Part shown: positions 1 through 6,080 of the stretch, one piece after another
Layout of the letters: each line of letters starts with the position of its first letter
Numbering within the stretch: the stretch's first letter is position 1
Source of the DNA: Betaproteobacteria bacterium
Lineage (GTDB): Bacteria > Pseudomonadota > Gammaproteobacteria > Burkholderiales > SG8-41
Direction: 5' to 3'
Length of the DNA stretch: 6,404 bases
Assembly (NCBI GenBank): GCA_028292065.1
Contig: JAQGNC010000204.1
Location: forward strand, 1-6,404
Notes under the pieces: model-generated
Database searches by the model: none
What the model was told of the DNA's origin: nothing
The model's input: the letters and a program-made list of their open reading frames with translations, nothing else
Made by a program: the position numbers and the translations under genes

Positions 1-952
1 AGGCGGTCTTGGCGTATTTGCCTTCGGCCTGCGGGGTGATGTCGGGGTAGGCGCCGGCGGTCTTCTCCTTCGCCGCCTCGTGCATCTGCAGCCGGGTCTT
101 GCGCTCCCATTTGCGCTTCAGCTCGTCCTTGATGTTGAAGGTGAGCCGGCCGAGACCTTCCGTCTCGATCTCGACCTTGTCGCCGTCCATGAACGGGTTA
201 AGGCCGCGATGGTTGGTGCCGGTGGCAATGATGTCGCCCGGCTCCAGCGTGTGGATCGAGGTCAGCCACTCGATGCAGCGCGGGATCTTGTGTCCCATGT
301 CGTCGGTGTTGAAGTTCTGCATCAAGGTGCCGTTGTTCCACAGCCGGATCTGCAATTTTTGCGGATCCTTGATCTCGTCCTTGGTGACGATGTAGGGCCC
401 GATCGGCGCGAAGGTGTCGCGCGACTTCATCTGGAAGAAGACATTGCCGGCTGGCGGCAGGCCGCGCGCCGAACCGTCGATGAAATTGGTGTAGCCGAAC
501 ACGTAATCCATCGCGTCGGCGGCCTTCACCTGGCTGGCGCGCTTGCCGATGATGACGGCCATCTCGGCCTCGCCCTCGAAGATCGTCGCCGGCACGTCGG
601 GCAGCACCATCGTGTCGCCATTGCCGATGATCGCGCCGGGGGATTTGTGGAAGGCATTGATCGGCGCCGGCGCGCTGCGCGTGCCGTCTTCCATGTAATT
701 GACCGCCATGCAGTCGACGTTGTGCGGCTTGGGGAGCGGCGGGCGCAGGCGCACGTCGCTGACGGGAAGCCCTTTGCCTTGCGCCGCGGCTTTCTCGAGC
801 TTCGGTCGGTACTCTTCGAAACGCTCGATGAGACCTCGCATGAGGTCCTGCGGGTCGAGGTGCGGGATGTCGCGAACCGCGGCCATCACGTCGACGACTT
901 TGTAGTCGTCGAGCACACCGAGGCGATAGTCATCGAAATAGACGAGCTTCAT
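1..952 (-). CDS. Fumarylacetoacetate hydrolase (FAH) family protein, 3' end outside the window
   Basis: About 317 residues are visible, close to full length for the family, and the stop lies beyond the left edge. FAH-family enzymes are cytosolic, metal-dependent hydrolases, decarboxylases or isomerases acting on 2-oxo or 1,3-diketo acids, typically in breakdown of aromatic compounds. The FAH fold spans roughly residues 70-280. The family metal site is seen as E128 and E130 in FEGEAEMAVIIG and D159 in GYTNFIDGSARG. K176 in the segment KSRDTFAPIGP and the late TGT motif (244-246) with a following DGD (256-258) also fit. The start is the ATG whose complement is at 950-952; a GGAG Shine-Dalgarno (958-961) lies five bases upstream. 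Two deviations stand out: G164 where many members have Asp (SARD), and TGTNHRG where most have TGTPxG. The substrate cannot be told from sequence. The family call is strong; the reaction is not assigned. Confidence 0.93.
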   Translation of the reverse strand, partial: MKLVYFDDYRLGVLDDYKVVDVMAAVRDIPHLDPQDLMRGLIERFEEYRPKLEKAAAQGKGLPVSDVRLRPPLPKPHNVDCMAVNYMEDGTRSAPAPINAFHKSPGAIIGNGDTMVLPDVPATIFEGEAEMAVIIGKRASQVKAADAMDYVFGYTNFIDGSARGLPPAGNVFFQMKSRDTFAPIGPYIVTKDEIKDPQKLQIRLWNNGTLMQNFNTDDMGHKIPRCIEWLTSIHTLEPGDIIATGTNHRGLNPFMDGDKVEIETEGLGRLTFNIKDELKRKWERKTRLQMHEAAKEKTAGAYPDITPQAEGKYAKTA

Positions 953-995
953 AGGGTCTCCGGCTGGTGGGTTGCGGCATCGGGAAGAGACTGCC

Positions 996-1025
996 ATTGG
1001 AACACCCGCCGCGGGGCCTTGTCAC
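996..1025 (-). promoter_or_regulatory. Candidate sigma70-like promoter for the FAH-family gene
   Basis: Read on the minus strand, GTGACA (1025-1020, five of six matches to the -35 consensus) is followed after 18 bases by TCCAAT (1001-996, four of six matches to the -10). Transcription would begin near 989 and give a leader of about 37 bases before the ATG at 952. This rests on consensus matching only, in a GC-rich background. Confidence 0.3.
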
Positions 1026-1111
1026 GGGGGACCGGCAGTCAGCGCGCACAGCCGCGAGTCAGAGTCCGCCCGGGCGTAATGACACAGGAATAAGGCCGGC
1101 GCACGTGCCGC

Positions 1112-1140
1112 TAGACAAATGGCAATCGTTGGGGTTCAAT
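1112..1140 (+). promoter_or_regulatory. Predicted sigma70-like promoter of the collar-protein operon
   Basis: TAGACA (1112-1117, five of six matches to TTGACA) and TTCAAT (1135-1140, four of six matches to TATAAT) are separated by exactly 17 bases. They lie about 49 bases upstream of the first collar gene. Transcription would start near 1147, leaving a leader of about 42 bases that contains the Shine-Dalgarno. It is the best promoter match seen in the 236-base gap between the divergent genes. No operator for a known regulator is evident beside it. Confidence 0.5.
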
Positions 1141-1188
1141 CAATCCAGGCCGCTTCCCTGCCGCCCGCACTCCCCAAGAGGAGAGACC

Positions 1189-1692
1189 ATGGCTGAACCA
1201 TTCCTTAGCGAAATTCGGATCATGTCTTTCAACTATGCGCCGCGGGGCTGGGCGATGTGCAACGGCCAGTTCCTGCCGATCAACCAGAACCAGCCGCTGT
1301 TCTCCCTGCTCGGGACGACCTTCGGCGGCAACGGGCAAACGAATTTCGCCCTGCCCGATTTGCGTGCGCGTACTCCGATACACGTGGGAGCCGGGCATGC
1401 CCTCGGCGAAGCCGGCGGCGAAGAGAACCATACGCTTTCGATTTCCGAACTGCCGACGCATGCGCACATCGCGAATGCATCGTCGAGCGATGCAGCCATC
1501 GCGAACCCCGGCGGAAATTACCTGGCCAAGGCTGCGCCGGCGAATCCTTATATCGCTCCCACCAATCTTGCCGCCCTTAATCCGGCCACGGTTGCCGACG
1601 TCGGCGGCAGTCAGCCGCACCTCAACATGCAGCCGTTTCTGACGCTCAACTTCTGCATAGCCCTGCAGGGCATCTTCCCTTCGCGCAACTAA
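1189..1692 (+). CDS. Phage tail collar domain protein, MdpB-like (paralog 1 of 3)
   Basis: A 167-residue protein of the tail-collar / microcystin-dependent protein (MdpB) family. In phages such domains form short trimeric tail fibres; the job of chromosomal MdpB-like proteins is not established. The collar signature is complete: E8-I-R, P18-x-G20-W21, C24-N-G26-Q27, P30-I, G42-T-T-F-G-G47, FALPDL (53-58) and P63-I-H65. LPTHAH follows, with an HxH at 91-93 like the pair that binds zinc in the T4 short tail fibre gp12. The end carries GGSQPH (139-144), a hydrophobic segment with C156, and GIFP. No signal peptide or membrane segment is visible. The ATG at 1189 follows an AAGAGGAG Shine-Dalgarno (1176-1183). 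An in-frame extension to 967 is open but has no family similarity and would include the promoter. It is first in a tight operon with two paralogs and a GNAT gene. Confidence 0.9.
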   Translation: MAEPFLSEIRIMSFNYAPRGWAMCNGQFLPINQNQPLFSLLGTTFGGNGQTNFALPDLRARTPIHVGAGHALGEAGGEENHTLSISELPTHAHIANASSSDAAIANPGGNYLAKAAPANPYIAPTNLAALNPATVADVGGSQPHLNMQPFLTLNFCIALQGIFPSRN

Positions 1693-1697
1693 GGAGG
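1691..1697 (+). promoter_or_regulatory. Strong Shine-Dalgarno overlapping the stop of collar gene 1
   Basis: AAGGAGG, a perfect anti-16S match, begins inside the TAA stop (1690-1692) of collar gene 1 and ends seven bases before the ATG at 1705. It fixes the start of collar gene 2 and implies efficient, possibly coupled, translation. Confidence 0.85.
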
Positions 1698-1704
1698 TTT
1701 ACGC

Positions 1705-2223
1705 ATGGCACAGCCATACGTGGGCGAGATTCGGATGTTCGCCGGCAACTTCGCCCCAAGCGGGTGGATGTTCTGCGAGGGCCAGCTTTTGCCGATCGCG
1801 GAGAACGACATCCTCTTCGCTTTGATCGGAACCACCTACGGCGGCGACGGGCAGAGCACGTTTGCGCTCCCCGACTTGCGGGGCCGCCTGCCGATTCATC
1901 AGGGCCAGGGGTCGACCTTGTCCAACCGCATCCTCGCCGAAACCGGCGGGGCCGAAGAGATCACTCTCGCGACGACGCAGATGCCGACGCACAATCATCC
2001 GTTTCTGGGTTCGAACGCCGTCGCTAACGATCCCAATCCAAAAGATAACACCGTCGCCGAGTCTTCGGCGATCAGCTTGTATTCGAGCGCCGGTCCGACC
2101 GCCCCCATGGCGCCTGGCGCGATCGGGCCTGTCGGCGACAGCCAGCCGCACGAGAACAGGCAGCCGTTCCTGTGCGTGAGCTTCATCATTTCGCTGTTTG
2201 GTATTTTCCCGCCCCCGAGCTGA
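1705..2223 (+). CDS. Phage tail collar domain protein, MdpB-like (paralog 2 of 3)
   Basis: A 172-residue paralog of the flanking genes. The N-terminal part aligns without gaps to paralog 1 for about 70 residues: E8-I-R, P18-x-G20-W21, C24-E-G-Q, P30-I, GTTYGGDGQ (42-50), FALPDL (53-58) and P63-I-H65. A five-residue insertion relative to paralog 1 then shifts the HxH to H96/H98 in MPTHNH, a candidate metal site by analogy with T4 gp12. The middle segment, roughly 100-145, differs strongly from its siblings, and the C-terminus returns to the family pattern (DSQPH, hydrophobic segment, GIFP). It is the most divergent of the three at the C-terminus: it has LCVSFIISL where the others have FCIAL, so the second cysteine is shifted. 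No export signal is seen. It lies 12 bases after collar gene 1 and 10 before collar gene 3. The family is clear; the function is unknown. Confidence 0.9.
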   Translation: MAQPYVGEIRMFAGNFAPSGWMFCEGQLLPIAENDILFALIGTTYGGDGQSTFALPDLRGRLPIHQGQGSTLSNRILAETGGAEEITLATTQMPTHNHPFLGSNAVANDPNPKDNTVAESSAISLYSSAGPTAPMAPGAIGPVGDSQPHENRQPFLCVSFIISLFGIFPPPS

Positions 2224-2228
2224 GGAGG
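2222..2228 (+). promoter_or_regulatory. Shine-Dalgarno that fixes a GTG start for collar gene 3
   Basis: GAGGAGG overlaps the TGA stop (2221-2223) of collar gene 2 and ends five bases before the GTG at 2234. It argues for that GTG over an ATG at 2198, which would lie inside gene 2 and add residues foreign to the family. Confidence 0.85.
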
Positions 2229-2233
2229 ACGCT

Positions 2234-2761
2234 GTGGCCGACCCATTCGTCGCTGAGATTCGCATCTTCCCGTTCAACTTTCCGCCGAAGGGTTGGGCTT
2301 TTTGCGACGGCCAACTCATGCCAATCTCGCAGAACACCGCGCTGTTCTCACTGGTGGGGACCTTCTACGGCGGCGACGGCAAGTCCACTTTTGCGCTGCC
2401 GGACCTTCAGGGCAACGCGCCGATGCATACGGGACAGGGGCCCGGGCTGTCGGAGTATTTCCTCGGCCAAACCGGAGGCTCCCAAACGGTGACGCTGCTG
2501 GAATCCGAAATGCCCGCGCACAATCATGGCTTGATGGCACAGAATGCGGCGGGAAACAGGACAAGCCCGATCGGCAACAGCTTTGCCCGGCTAACGAGCG
2601 GCAACGCGTATATTGCAGGTAGCCCCGCGCCGCCGCTGACCCCGTTCTCGTTCCAGACGCTGCCCCCGATCGGTGGCAGCGCTCCGCACAACAACATGAT
2701 GCCGTACCTCACCTTGAGCTTCTGCATCGCGTTGCAGGGGGTCTTCCCGCCACGCAGCTAG
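2234..2761 (+). CDS. Phage tail collar domain protein, MdpB-like (paralog 3 of 3, GTG start)
   Basis: A 175-residue tail-collar paralog. From the GTG start the protein begins (f)MADPFVAEIRIF and aligns residue for residue with paralogs 1 and 2 over the first 70 positions: E8, P18, G20-W21, C24, G26-Q27, FALPDL at 53-58 and H65. The Shine-Dalgarno and this alignment both support the GTG. HxH is H96/H98 in MPAHNH. The variable middle (about 100-145) contains TSPIGNSFARLTSGNAYIAG, which resembles paralog 1 (GGNYLAKAAPANPYIAP). The C-terminus, GGSAPHNNM through SFCIALQGVFP, is also closer to paralog 1 than to paralog 2. It has no signal peptide. The gene is followed after 11 bases by the acetyltransferase. 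As in its siblings, a short tail-fibre-like trimer is plausible by family, but no host particle is encoded nearby. Confidence 0.9.
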   Translation: MADPFVAEIRIFPFNFPPKGWAFCDGQLMPISQNTALFSLVGTFYGGDGKSTFALPDLQGNAPMHTGQGPGLSEYFLGQTGGSQTVTLLESEMPAHNHGLMAQNAAGNRTSPIGNSFARLTSGNAYIAGSPAPPLTPFSFQTLPPIGGSAPHNNMMPYLTLSFCIALQGVFPPRS

Positions 2762-2772
2762 ACACAGTCGAG

Positions 2773-3261
2773 ATGACGATCGCTCTACGGCCGATCGAGG
2801 CGTCCGACGAGCGCCTGCTGTACGAGATCTACGCCAGTACCCGGGTCGAGGAGCTTGCCGCGGTCCCCTGGAGCGGTGAGCAGAAAGCCGCTTTCCTGTG
2901 GCAGCAGTTCGTTGCGCAGCATCGCCACTACCAGGATAACTACCCAGGCGCGAGCTTCGACGTCATCCTGCACGACGGCGCGTCGGCGGGCCGGCTTTAT
3001 GTCGCGCGGTGGCCGCAGGAAATCCGTCTCATCGACATTGCGGTGTTGCCGGCATTTCGCCATGCCGGTATCGGCGGATTCCTGATGCGCAAGCTGCTCG
3101 ACGAGGGTGCGGCGACCGGCAGGCGGGTCAGCATCCACGTGGAGCGCCAGAACCCCGCGATGCGTTTCTACGAGCGCCTCGGCTTCTACCCTGCCGAAGA
3201 CCTGGGCGTCTACATCAGGATGGAGTGGTCGCCGCCGCCTCAGGCGAAGATCGCCTCGTAA
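2773..3261 (+). CDS. GNAT family N-acetyltransferase
   Basis: A 162-residue GNAT-fold protein, the usual single-domain size. GNAT enzymes transfer an acyl group from acyl-CoA to an amine, on a small molecule or a protein. The start MTIALRPIEASDE is a typical GNAT first strand. The acyl-CoA pyrophosphate loop is seen as R96-H-A-G99-I-G101, preceded by the IAVLPAF strand. Motif B is NPAMRFYERLGF (127-138), with Y133 as candidate general acid. The substrate cannot be read from sequence. The gene starts 11 bases after the third collar gene, with no useful Shine-Dalgarno, so it probably depends on coupling and is made at a lower level than the collar proteins. The operon position suggests it acts on, or alongside, those proteins; this is inference. 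Its last 22 bases overlap the convergent DUF6916-like gene. Confidence 0.9.
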   Translation: MTIALRPIEASDERLLYEIYASTRVEELAAVPWSGEQKAAFLWQQFVAQHRHYQDNYPGASFDVILHDGASAGRLYVARWPQEIRLIDIAVLPAFRHAGIGGFLMRKLLDEGAATGRRVSIHVERQNPAMRFYERLGFYPAEDLGVYIRMEWSPPPQAKIAS

Positions 3262-3545
3262 CGCATCCCTTCGCGGTCGGCTCCGATCGGCACGAGGAAA
3301 ATCTCGAACGTCTCCCCTTGGTCGTGCTCGAGGCGGTAAGTGCGCTGCGGGAGAACGGTCTCGCGAGGTCCGCGAAAAAGAACGGAGAAAGGCGCGCGCT
3401 GACGTGCGCTGTCCGGTCCGCCGGGGCTCGTCAGATCGGCGACCTCGACCAACTCCACCGCCAGGTGCTGCTCTGGGCCTGCATGGATCCGAAACTTTTG
3501 TCCTATCCGGTCCGCGAACATCTCGATACTGAATCGTTCAGGCAT
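3240..3545 (-). CDS. DUF6916-like small protein
   Basis: A 101-residue acidic soluble protein with no signal peptide or membrane segment. It begins MPERFSIEMFADRIGQKFRI, has an ELVEV strand near residue 30 and continues with RAPFSVLFRG and LPQRTYRLEH. It ends with FEIFLVPIGADREGMRYEAI. From memory this matches the DUF6916 family, short beta-rich proteins of unknown function that occur beside tail-collar/GNAT clusters; a profile search would settle it. The start is the ATG complementary to 3543-3545, with a GGAG Shine-Dalgarno (3553-3556) seven bases upstream. The minus frame stays open for a further 480 bases or so, but that part lies under the helicase gene and its promoter, and the family begins at this Met. 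It is encoded opposite to the collar operon and overlaps the GNAT gene tail to tail. Confidence 0.8.
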   Translation of the reverse strand: MPERFSIEMFADRIGQKFRIHAGPEQHLAVELVEVADLTSPGGPDSARQRAPFSVLFRGPRETVLPQRTYRLEHDQGETFEIFLVPIGADREGMRYEAIFA

Positions 3546-3642
3546 CGCTCTGCTCCGCAAGAGTCCAAAACGCATAGTAGAGCAAGCCACGGCGGGGCAA
3601 CAGCGCTGCGCCGAGGTTGAGAAACCAGGTAGCCTCGAGAGG

Positions 3643-3658
3643 CTGGATGTACATACAG
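3643..3658 (+). promoter_or_regulatory. SOS (LexA) box
   Basis: CTGGATGTACATACAG matches the beta/gammaproteobacterial LexA consensus CTGT-N8-ACAG with one mismatch (G for T at position 4). The outer CTG/CAG and the central ATGTACAT are perfectly palindromic. It lies 21 bases before the helicase ATG and covers the predicted -35 and most of the spacer, a placement expected to block RNA polymerase. Repair helicase genes are known SOS targets, E. coli uvrD among them. The box is also 98 bases upstream of the divergent DUF6916-like start, so shared control is possible but less likely. Confidence 0.75.
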
Positions 3659-3672
3659 TTATTCGCCATAAT
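3644..3672 (+). promoter_or_regulatory. Predicted promoter of the helicase, likely giving a leaderless mRNA
   Basis: CATAAT (3667-3672, five of six matches to TATAAT) is preceded by 17 bases and a weak -35, TGGATG (3644-3649, three of six). A start six to seven bases after the -10 falls at about 3679, the A of the helicase ATG. No Shine-Dalgarno lies between the -10 and the ATG, which fits a leaderless transcript. Confidence 0.55.
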
Positions 3673-3678
3673 CGGCGC

Positions 3679-5793
3679 ATGGCGACAGTAATCGAAACTC
3701 CGCAGGCGAGCCGCTGGCTCGACGGGCTCAACGCCGCACAGCGCGCCGCGGCGACCCACGGCTCGGCCGATGCGAAAGGCGTGTGGACCGCGACACCTCT
3801 GCTCGTGATCGCCGGCGCAGGCACCGGCAAGACGAACACGCTCGCGCATCGCGTCGCGCACCTCATCCTGAACGGCGTCGCGCCCGAGCGCCTGCTGCTG
3901 CTCACGTTCTCGCGCCGCGCCTCGCAGGAGATGATCCGCCGCGCGCGGCGCATCGTCGGTGCGGCGACCTCGCGGCCGGGCGCCGGCGAAGAAGACCTCG
4001 CTCCCGGCGTCGCGCGTCTCACCTGGGCCGGGACTTTTCATTCGATCGCCAATCGCGTGCTGCGCAAGTACGCCGCGAACGTCGGCCTGCAGCCCGCGTT
4101 CAGCGTCATGGACCGCGGCGACTCGGCCGACCTGCTCGACCTCGCCCGGCAGGCGCTCGAGTTGCCGGCGAAGGACAAGCGCTTCCCGCGCAAGGACACC
4201 TGTCTCGCGATCTACTCGCACTGCGTGAATACGCGCCTGCCGCTGGAGCGCACGCTCAAAGACGTCTATCCGTGGTGCGCCCAGTGGCACGCTGAGCTCA
4301 AACAGCTTTTTCGCCGTTACGTGGAGCTGAAGCTCGCGCAAGCCGTGCTCGATTTCGACGACCTGCTCCTCTACTGGCACGCGCTCGTGCAGGACCCGGT
4401 GCTCGCGCAGGACGTCGGTTCGCTTTTCGATCACGTGCTCGTCGACGAATACCAGGACACCAATACCCTGCAGGCGGAGATACTCCTCGCGCTCAAACCG
4501 ACCGGGACAGGGCTGTGCGTGGTCGGCGACGATGCGCAGTCGATCTATTCGTTCCGCGCCGCGACGGTCGAGAACATCCTCGAATTCCCGGCGCGGTTCA
4601 CGCCTGAAGCCAGCGTAGTCACGCTCGAAGAGAACTATCGCTCGACCCAGCCGATACTCGACGCGGCCAACGCGCTGATCTCGGAAGCCTCACGGCAATA
4701 CCAGAAGCGCTTGCAGTCGCCCCGCCCGTCCGAGGTGAAGCCGCGCTACGTCACGGTGCTCGACGACCAGGCGCAGGCCGAATACGTGATCGAGCGCATT
4801 CTGGCCGCGCGCGAGCAGGGCGTCCTGCTGCGCAAGCAGGCGGTGCTTTTTCGAAGCTCGCATCACAGCGACGTGCTCGAGCTCGAGCTCGTGCGGCGCA
4901 ATATCCCTTACGTGAAATACGGCGGTCTCAAGTTCCTCGAAGCCGCGCACGTCAAAGACCTGCTCGCGGTGCTGCGCTGGGCGGACAATCCGCGCAACCG
5001 CATCGCGGCGTTTCGCGTGCTGCAGTTGCTTCCGGGCGTAGGGCCGGCGAGCGCGGAGCGCTGTCTCAAGGCTTTCGAAGCGTCGTCTTTCGACTGGAGC
5101 GCCCTTAGCGCTTACCGCCTGCCGACCGCCGAGGCCGGGCAATGGACCGCGCTCACCGCGCTGCTCACGAGCCTCGCGGTGCCGGAATCTCCGTGGGCGG
5201 GACAGCTGGGCCTCACCGCGCGCTGGTACGAGCCGCACCTCGCTCGTATCTACGATGCGGCAACGCCTCGCGCCGCCGATCTCGAGCAGCTCGAGCGCAT
5301 CGCGACCCAGTTCACGACGCGCGAGCAGTTCCTGACCGAGCTCACGCTCGATCCGCCGCGCGCGAGCGGCGACCTGTCGGGAACGCCGCTGCTCGACGAG
5401 GATTACCTGATCCTCTCGACGATCCATTCGGCGAAAGGGCAGGAGTGGGACAACGTCCACGTGCTGCACGTGAGCGACGGGACTTTTCCGAACGAATTCG
5501 CGACAGGCAAAGCCGAGCTGATCGAAGAGGAGCGGCGCCTGCTCTACGTCGCGATGACGCGTGCGAAGCACGAGCTCGACCTGATCGCGCCGCTCAAGTA
5601 TTACGTGACCCAGCAGTCGCGCGGCGGCGACGGTCACGTCTACGGGACGCGCTCGCGATTTCTTACGCCCGCGGTGATGAAGTCGCTGCACGCGACGACG
5701 TGGCCGGCCGCCGCGACGTTCGTTCGAGAGCGGGACCCGGATGCGCTGCCGCGAGTCGACGTCGCGGCGCGTTTACGCAACCAGTGGGCCTGA
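3679..5793 (+). CDS. UvrD/PcrA-like superfamily 1A ATP-dependent DNA helicase
   Basis: A complete 704-residue helicase, close to UvrD, PcrA and Rep in length. This class moves 3' to 5' on single-stranded DNA and serves in excision repair, replication restart or stripping of RecA. All motifs are intact and in order: Q motif LNAAQR (17-22); Walker A GAGTGKT (46-52, K51); LLLTFSRRAS and TFHSIANR; Walker B VDEYQD (255-260); motif III VVGDDAQSIYSFR (281-293); motif IV EENYRS (317-322); a 2B region with LLPGVGPASAE; motif V STIHSAKGQEWD (580-591); and motif VI EEERRLLYVAMTRAK (616-630, arginine finger R628). Only about 75 residues follow motif VI, against about 115 in UvrD, so the C-terminal Tudor-like RNA polymerase contact domain may be missing. 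The start is the first ATG, beside a LexA box and without Shine-Dalgarno. Whether it is the genome's main UvrD or a second copy cannot be decided here. Confidence 0.93.
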   Translation: MATVIETPQASRWLDGLNAAQRAAATHGSADAKGVWTATPLLVIAGAGTGKTNTLAHRVAHLILNGVAPERLLLLTFSRRASQEMIRRARRIVGAATSRPGAGEEDLAPGVARLTWAGTFHSIANRVLRKYAANVGLQPAFSVMDRGDSADLLDLARQALELPAKDKRFPRKDTCLAIYSHCVNTRLPLERTLKDVYPWCAQWHAELKQLFRRYVELKLAQAVLDFDDLLLYWHALVQDPVLAQDVGSLFDHVLVDEYQDTNTLQAEILLALKPTGTGLCVVGDDAQSIYSFRAATVENILEFPARFTPEASVVTLEENYRSTQPILDAANALISEASRQYQKRLQSPRPSEVKPRYVTVLDDQAQAEYVIERILAAREQGVLLRKQAVLFRSSHHSDVLELELVRRNIPYVKYGGLKFLEAAHVKDLLAVLRWADNPRNRIAAFRVLQLLPGVGPASAERCLKAFEASSFDWSALSAYRLPTAEAGQWTALTALLTSLAVPESPWAGQLGLTARWYEPHLARIYDAATPRAADLEQLERIATQFTTREQFLTELTLDPPRASGDLSGTPLLDEDYLILSTIHSAKGQEWDNVHVLHVSDGTFPNEFATGKAELIEEERRLLYVAMTRAKHELDLIAPLKYYVTQQSRGGDGHVYGTRSRFLTPAVMKSLHATTWPAAATFVRERDPDALPRVDVAARLRNQWA

Positions 5794-5978
5794 AGCGCGA
5801 AGCGCACGCGTGAAATATCGTCAATTGCCACACGTCGCGCGCTTAGGGCAGACTGAAACCGCTTCGTCGCGAGCCTGACCCGGCCTTCCGGCTCGGAGCG
5901 GCAAAGTGGCGAAGATCGGCCGGCGTGTAATCGAACGCGAGCCTTCCACACTACCTTTCGGTAGACCGCGATGTGCCG

Positions 5979-6001
5979 TCCGGCGCTGCAACGGCGCCGG
6001 A
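5979..6001. repeat. Inverted repeat, 8-bp stem
   Basis: TCCGGCGC (5979-5986) pairs perfectly with GCGCCGGA (5994-6001) around a seven-base loop. It is GC-rich and stable, with no T-run after it on either strand, so it is not an obvious intrinsic terminator. Confidence 0.7.
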
Positions 6002-6033
6002 ACCCGCTAAGGGTGTCATCGGCCGCGCAGGCG

Positions 6034-6066
6034 TTGTGATGTGACTGCTTTGCAGTCACATCACAA
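6034..6066. repeat. Perfect 15-bp inverted repeat with 3-base loop
   Basis: TTGTGATGTGACTGC (6034-6048) is followed by loop TTT and its exact complement (6052-6066); a G-T wobble at 6033/6067 could add one pair. A perfect stem this long in a non-coding gap is far beyond chance. No T-run follows on the plus strand. It is therefore more likely a structural or palindromic element than a classical terminator, though it could still stop transcription or protect an RNA 3' end. Confidence 0.85.
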
Positions 6067-6080
6067 TCGCCGTTAAACGA

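Noticed and set aside
80..1093. Long open frame on the plus strand opposite the FAH-family gene
   Set aside because: It is the antisense shadow of a clear FAH-family protein; its translation is low-complexity and has no recognisable domain.
1120..1137. TGGCAATCG-like sequence resembling a sigma54 promoter upstream of collar gene 1
   Set aside because: The -12 TTGC element is absent at the required spacing; the sigma70-like match over the same bases is better.
1189..2761. The collar triplet as a prophage or tailocin fragment
   Set aside because: No other phage structural, lysis, regulatory or integration gene and no attachment-site repeat is visible, and the flanks are housekeeping genes; sequence beyond the window could still change this.
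3538..4434. Minus-strand open frame of about 298 residues under the helicase start, ending in a short hydrophobic stretch (MANNCMYIQPLEATWFLNLG from 3669) that overlaps the DUF6916-like start by eight bases
   Set aside because: Most of it is antisense to conserved helicase motifs. The 43-residue tail could be read as a leader peptide, but it has no Shine-Dalgarno and runs through the LexA box and promoter, so coincidence is more likely.
4690..5691. Minus-strand open frame of 333 residues inside the helicase gene
   Set aside because: Antisense shadow in a GC-rich gene; rich in Arg and Glu with no family features, while the plus frame carries all helicase motifs.
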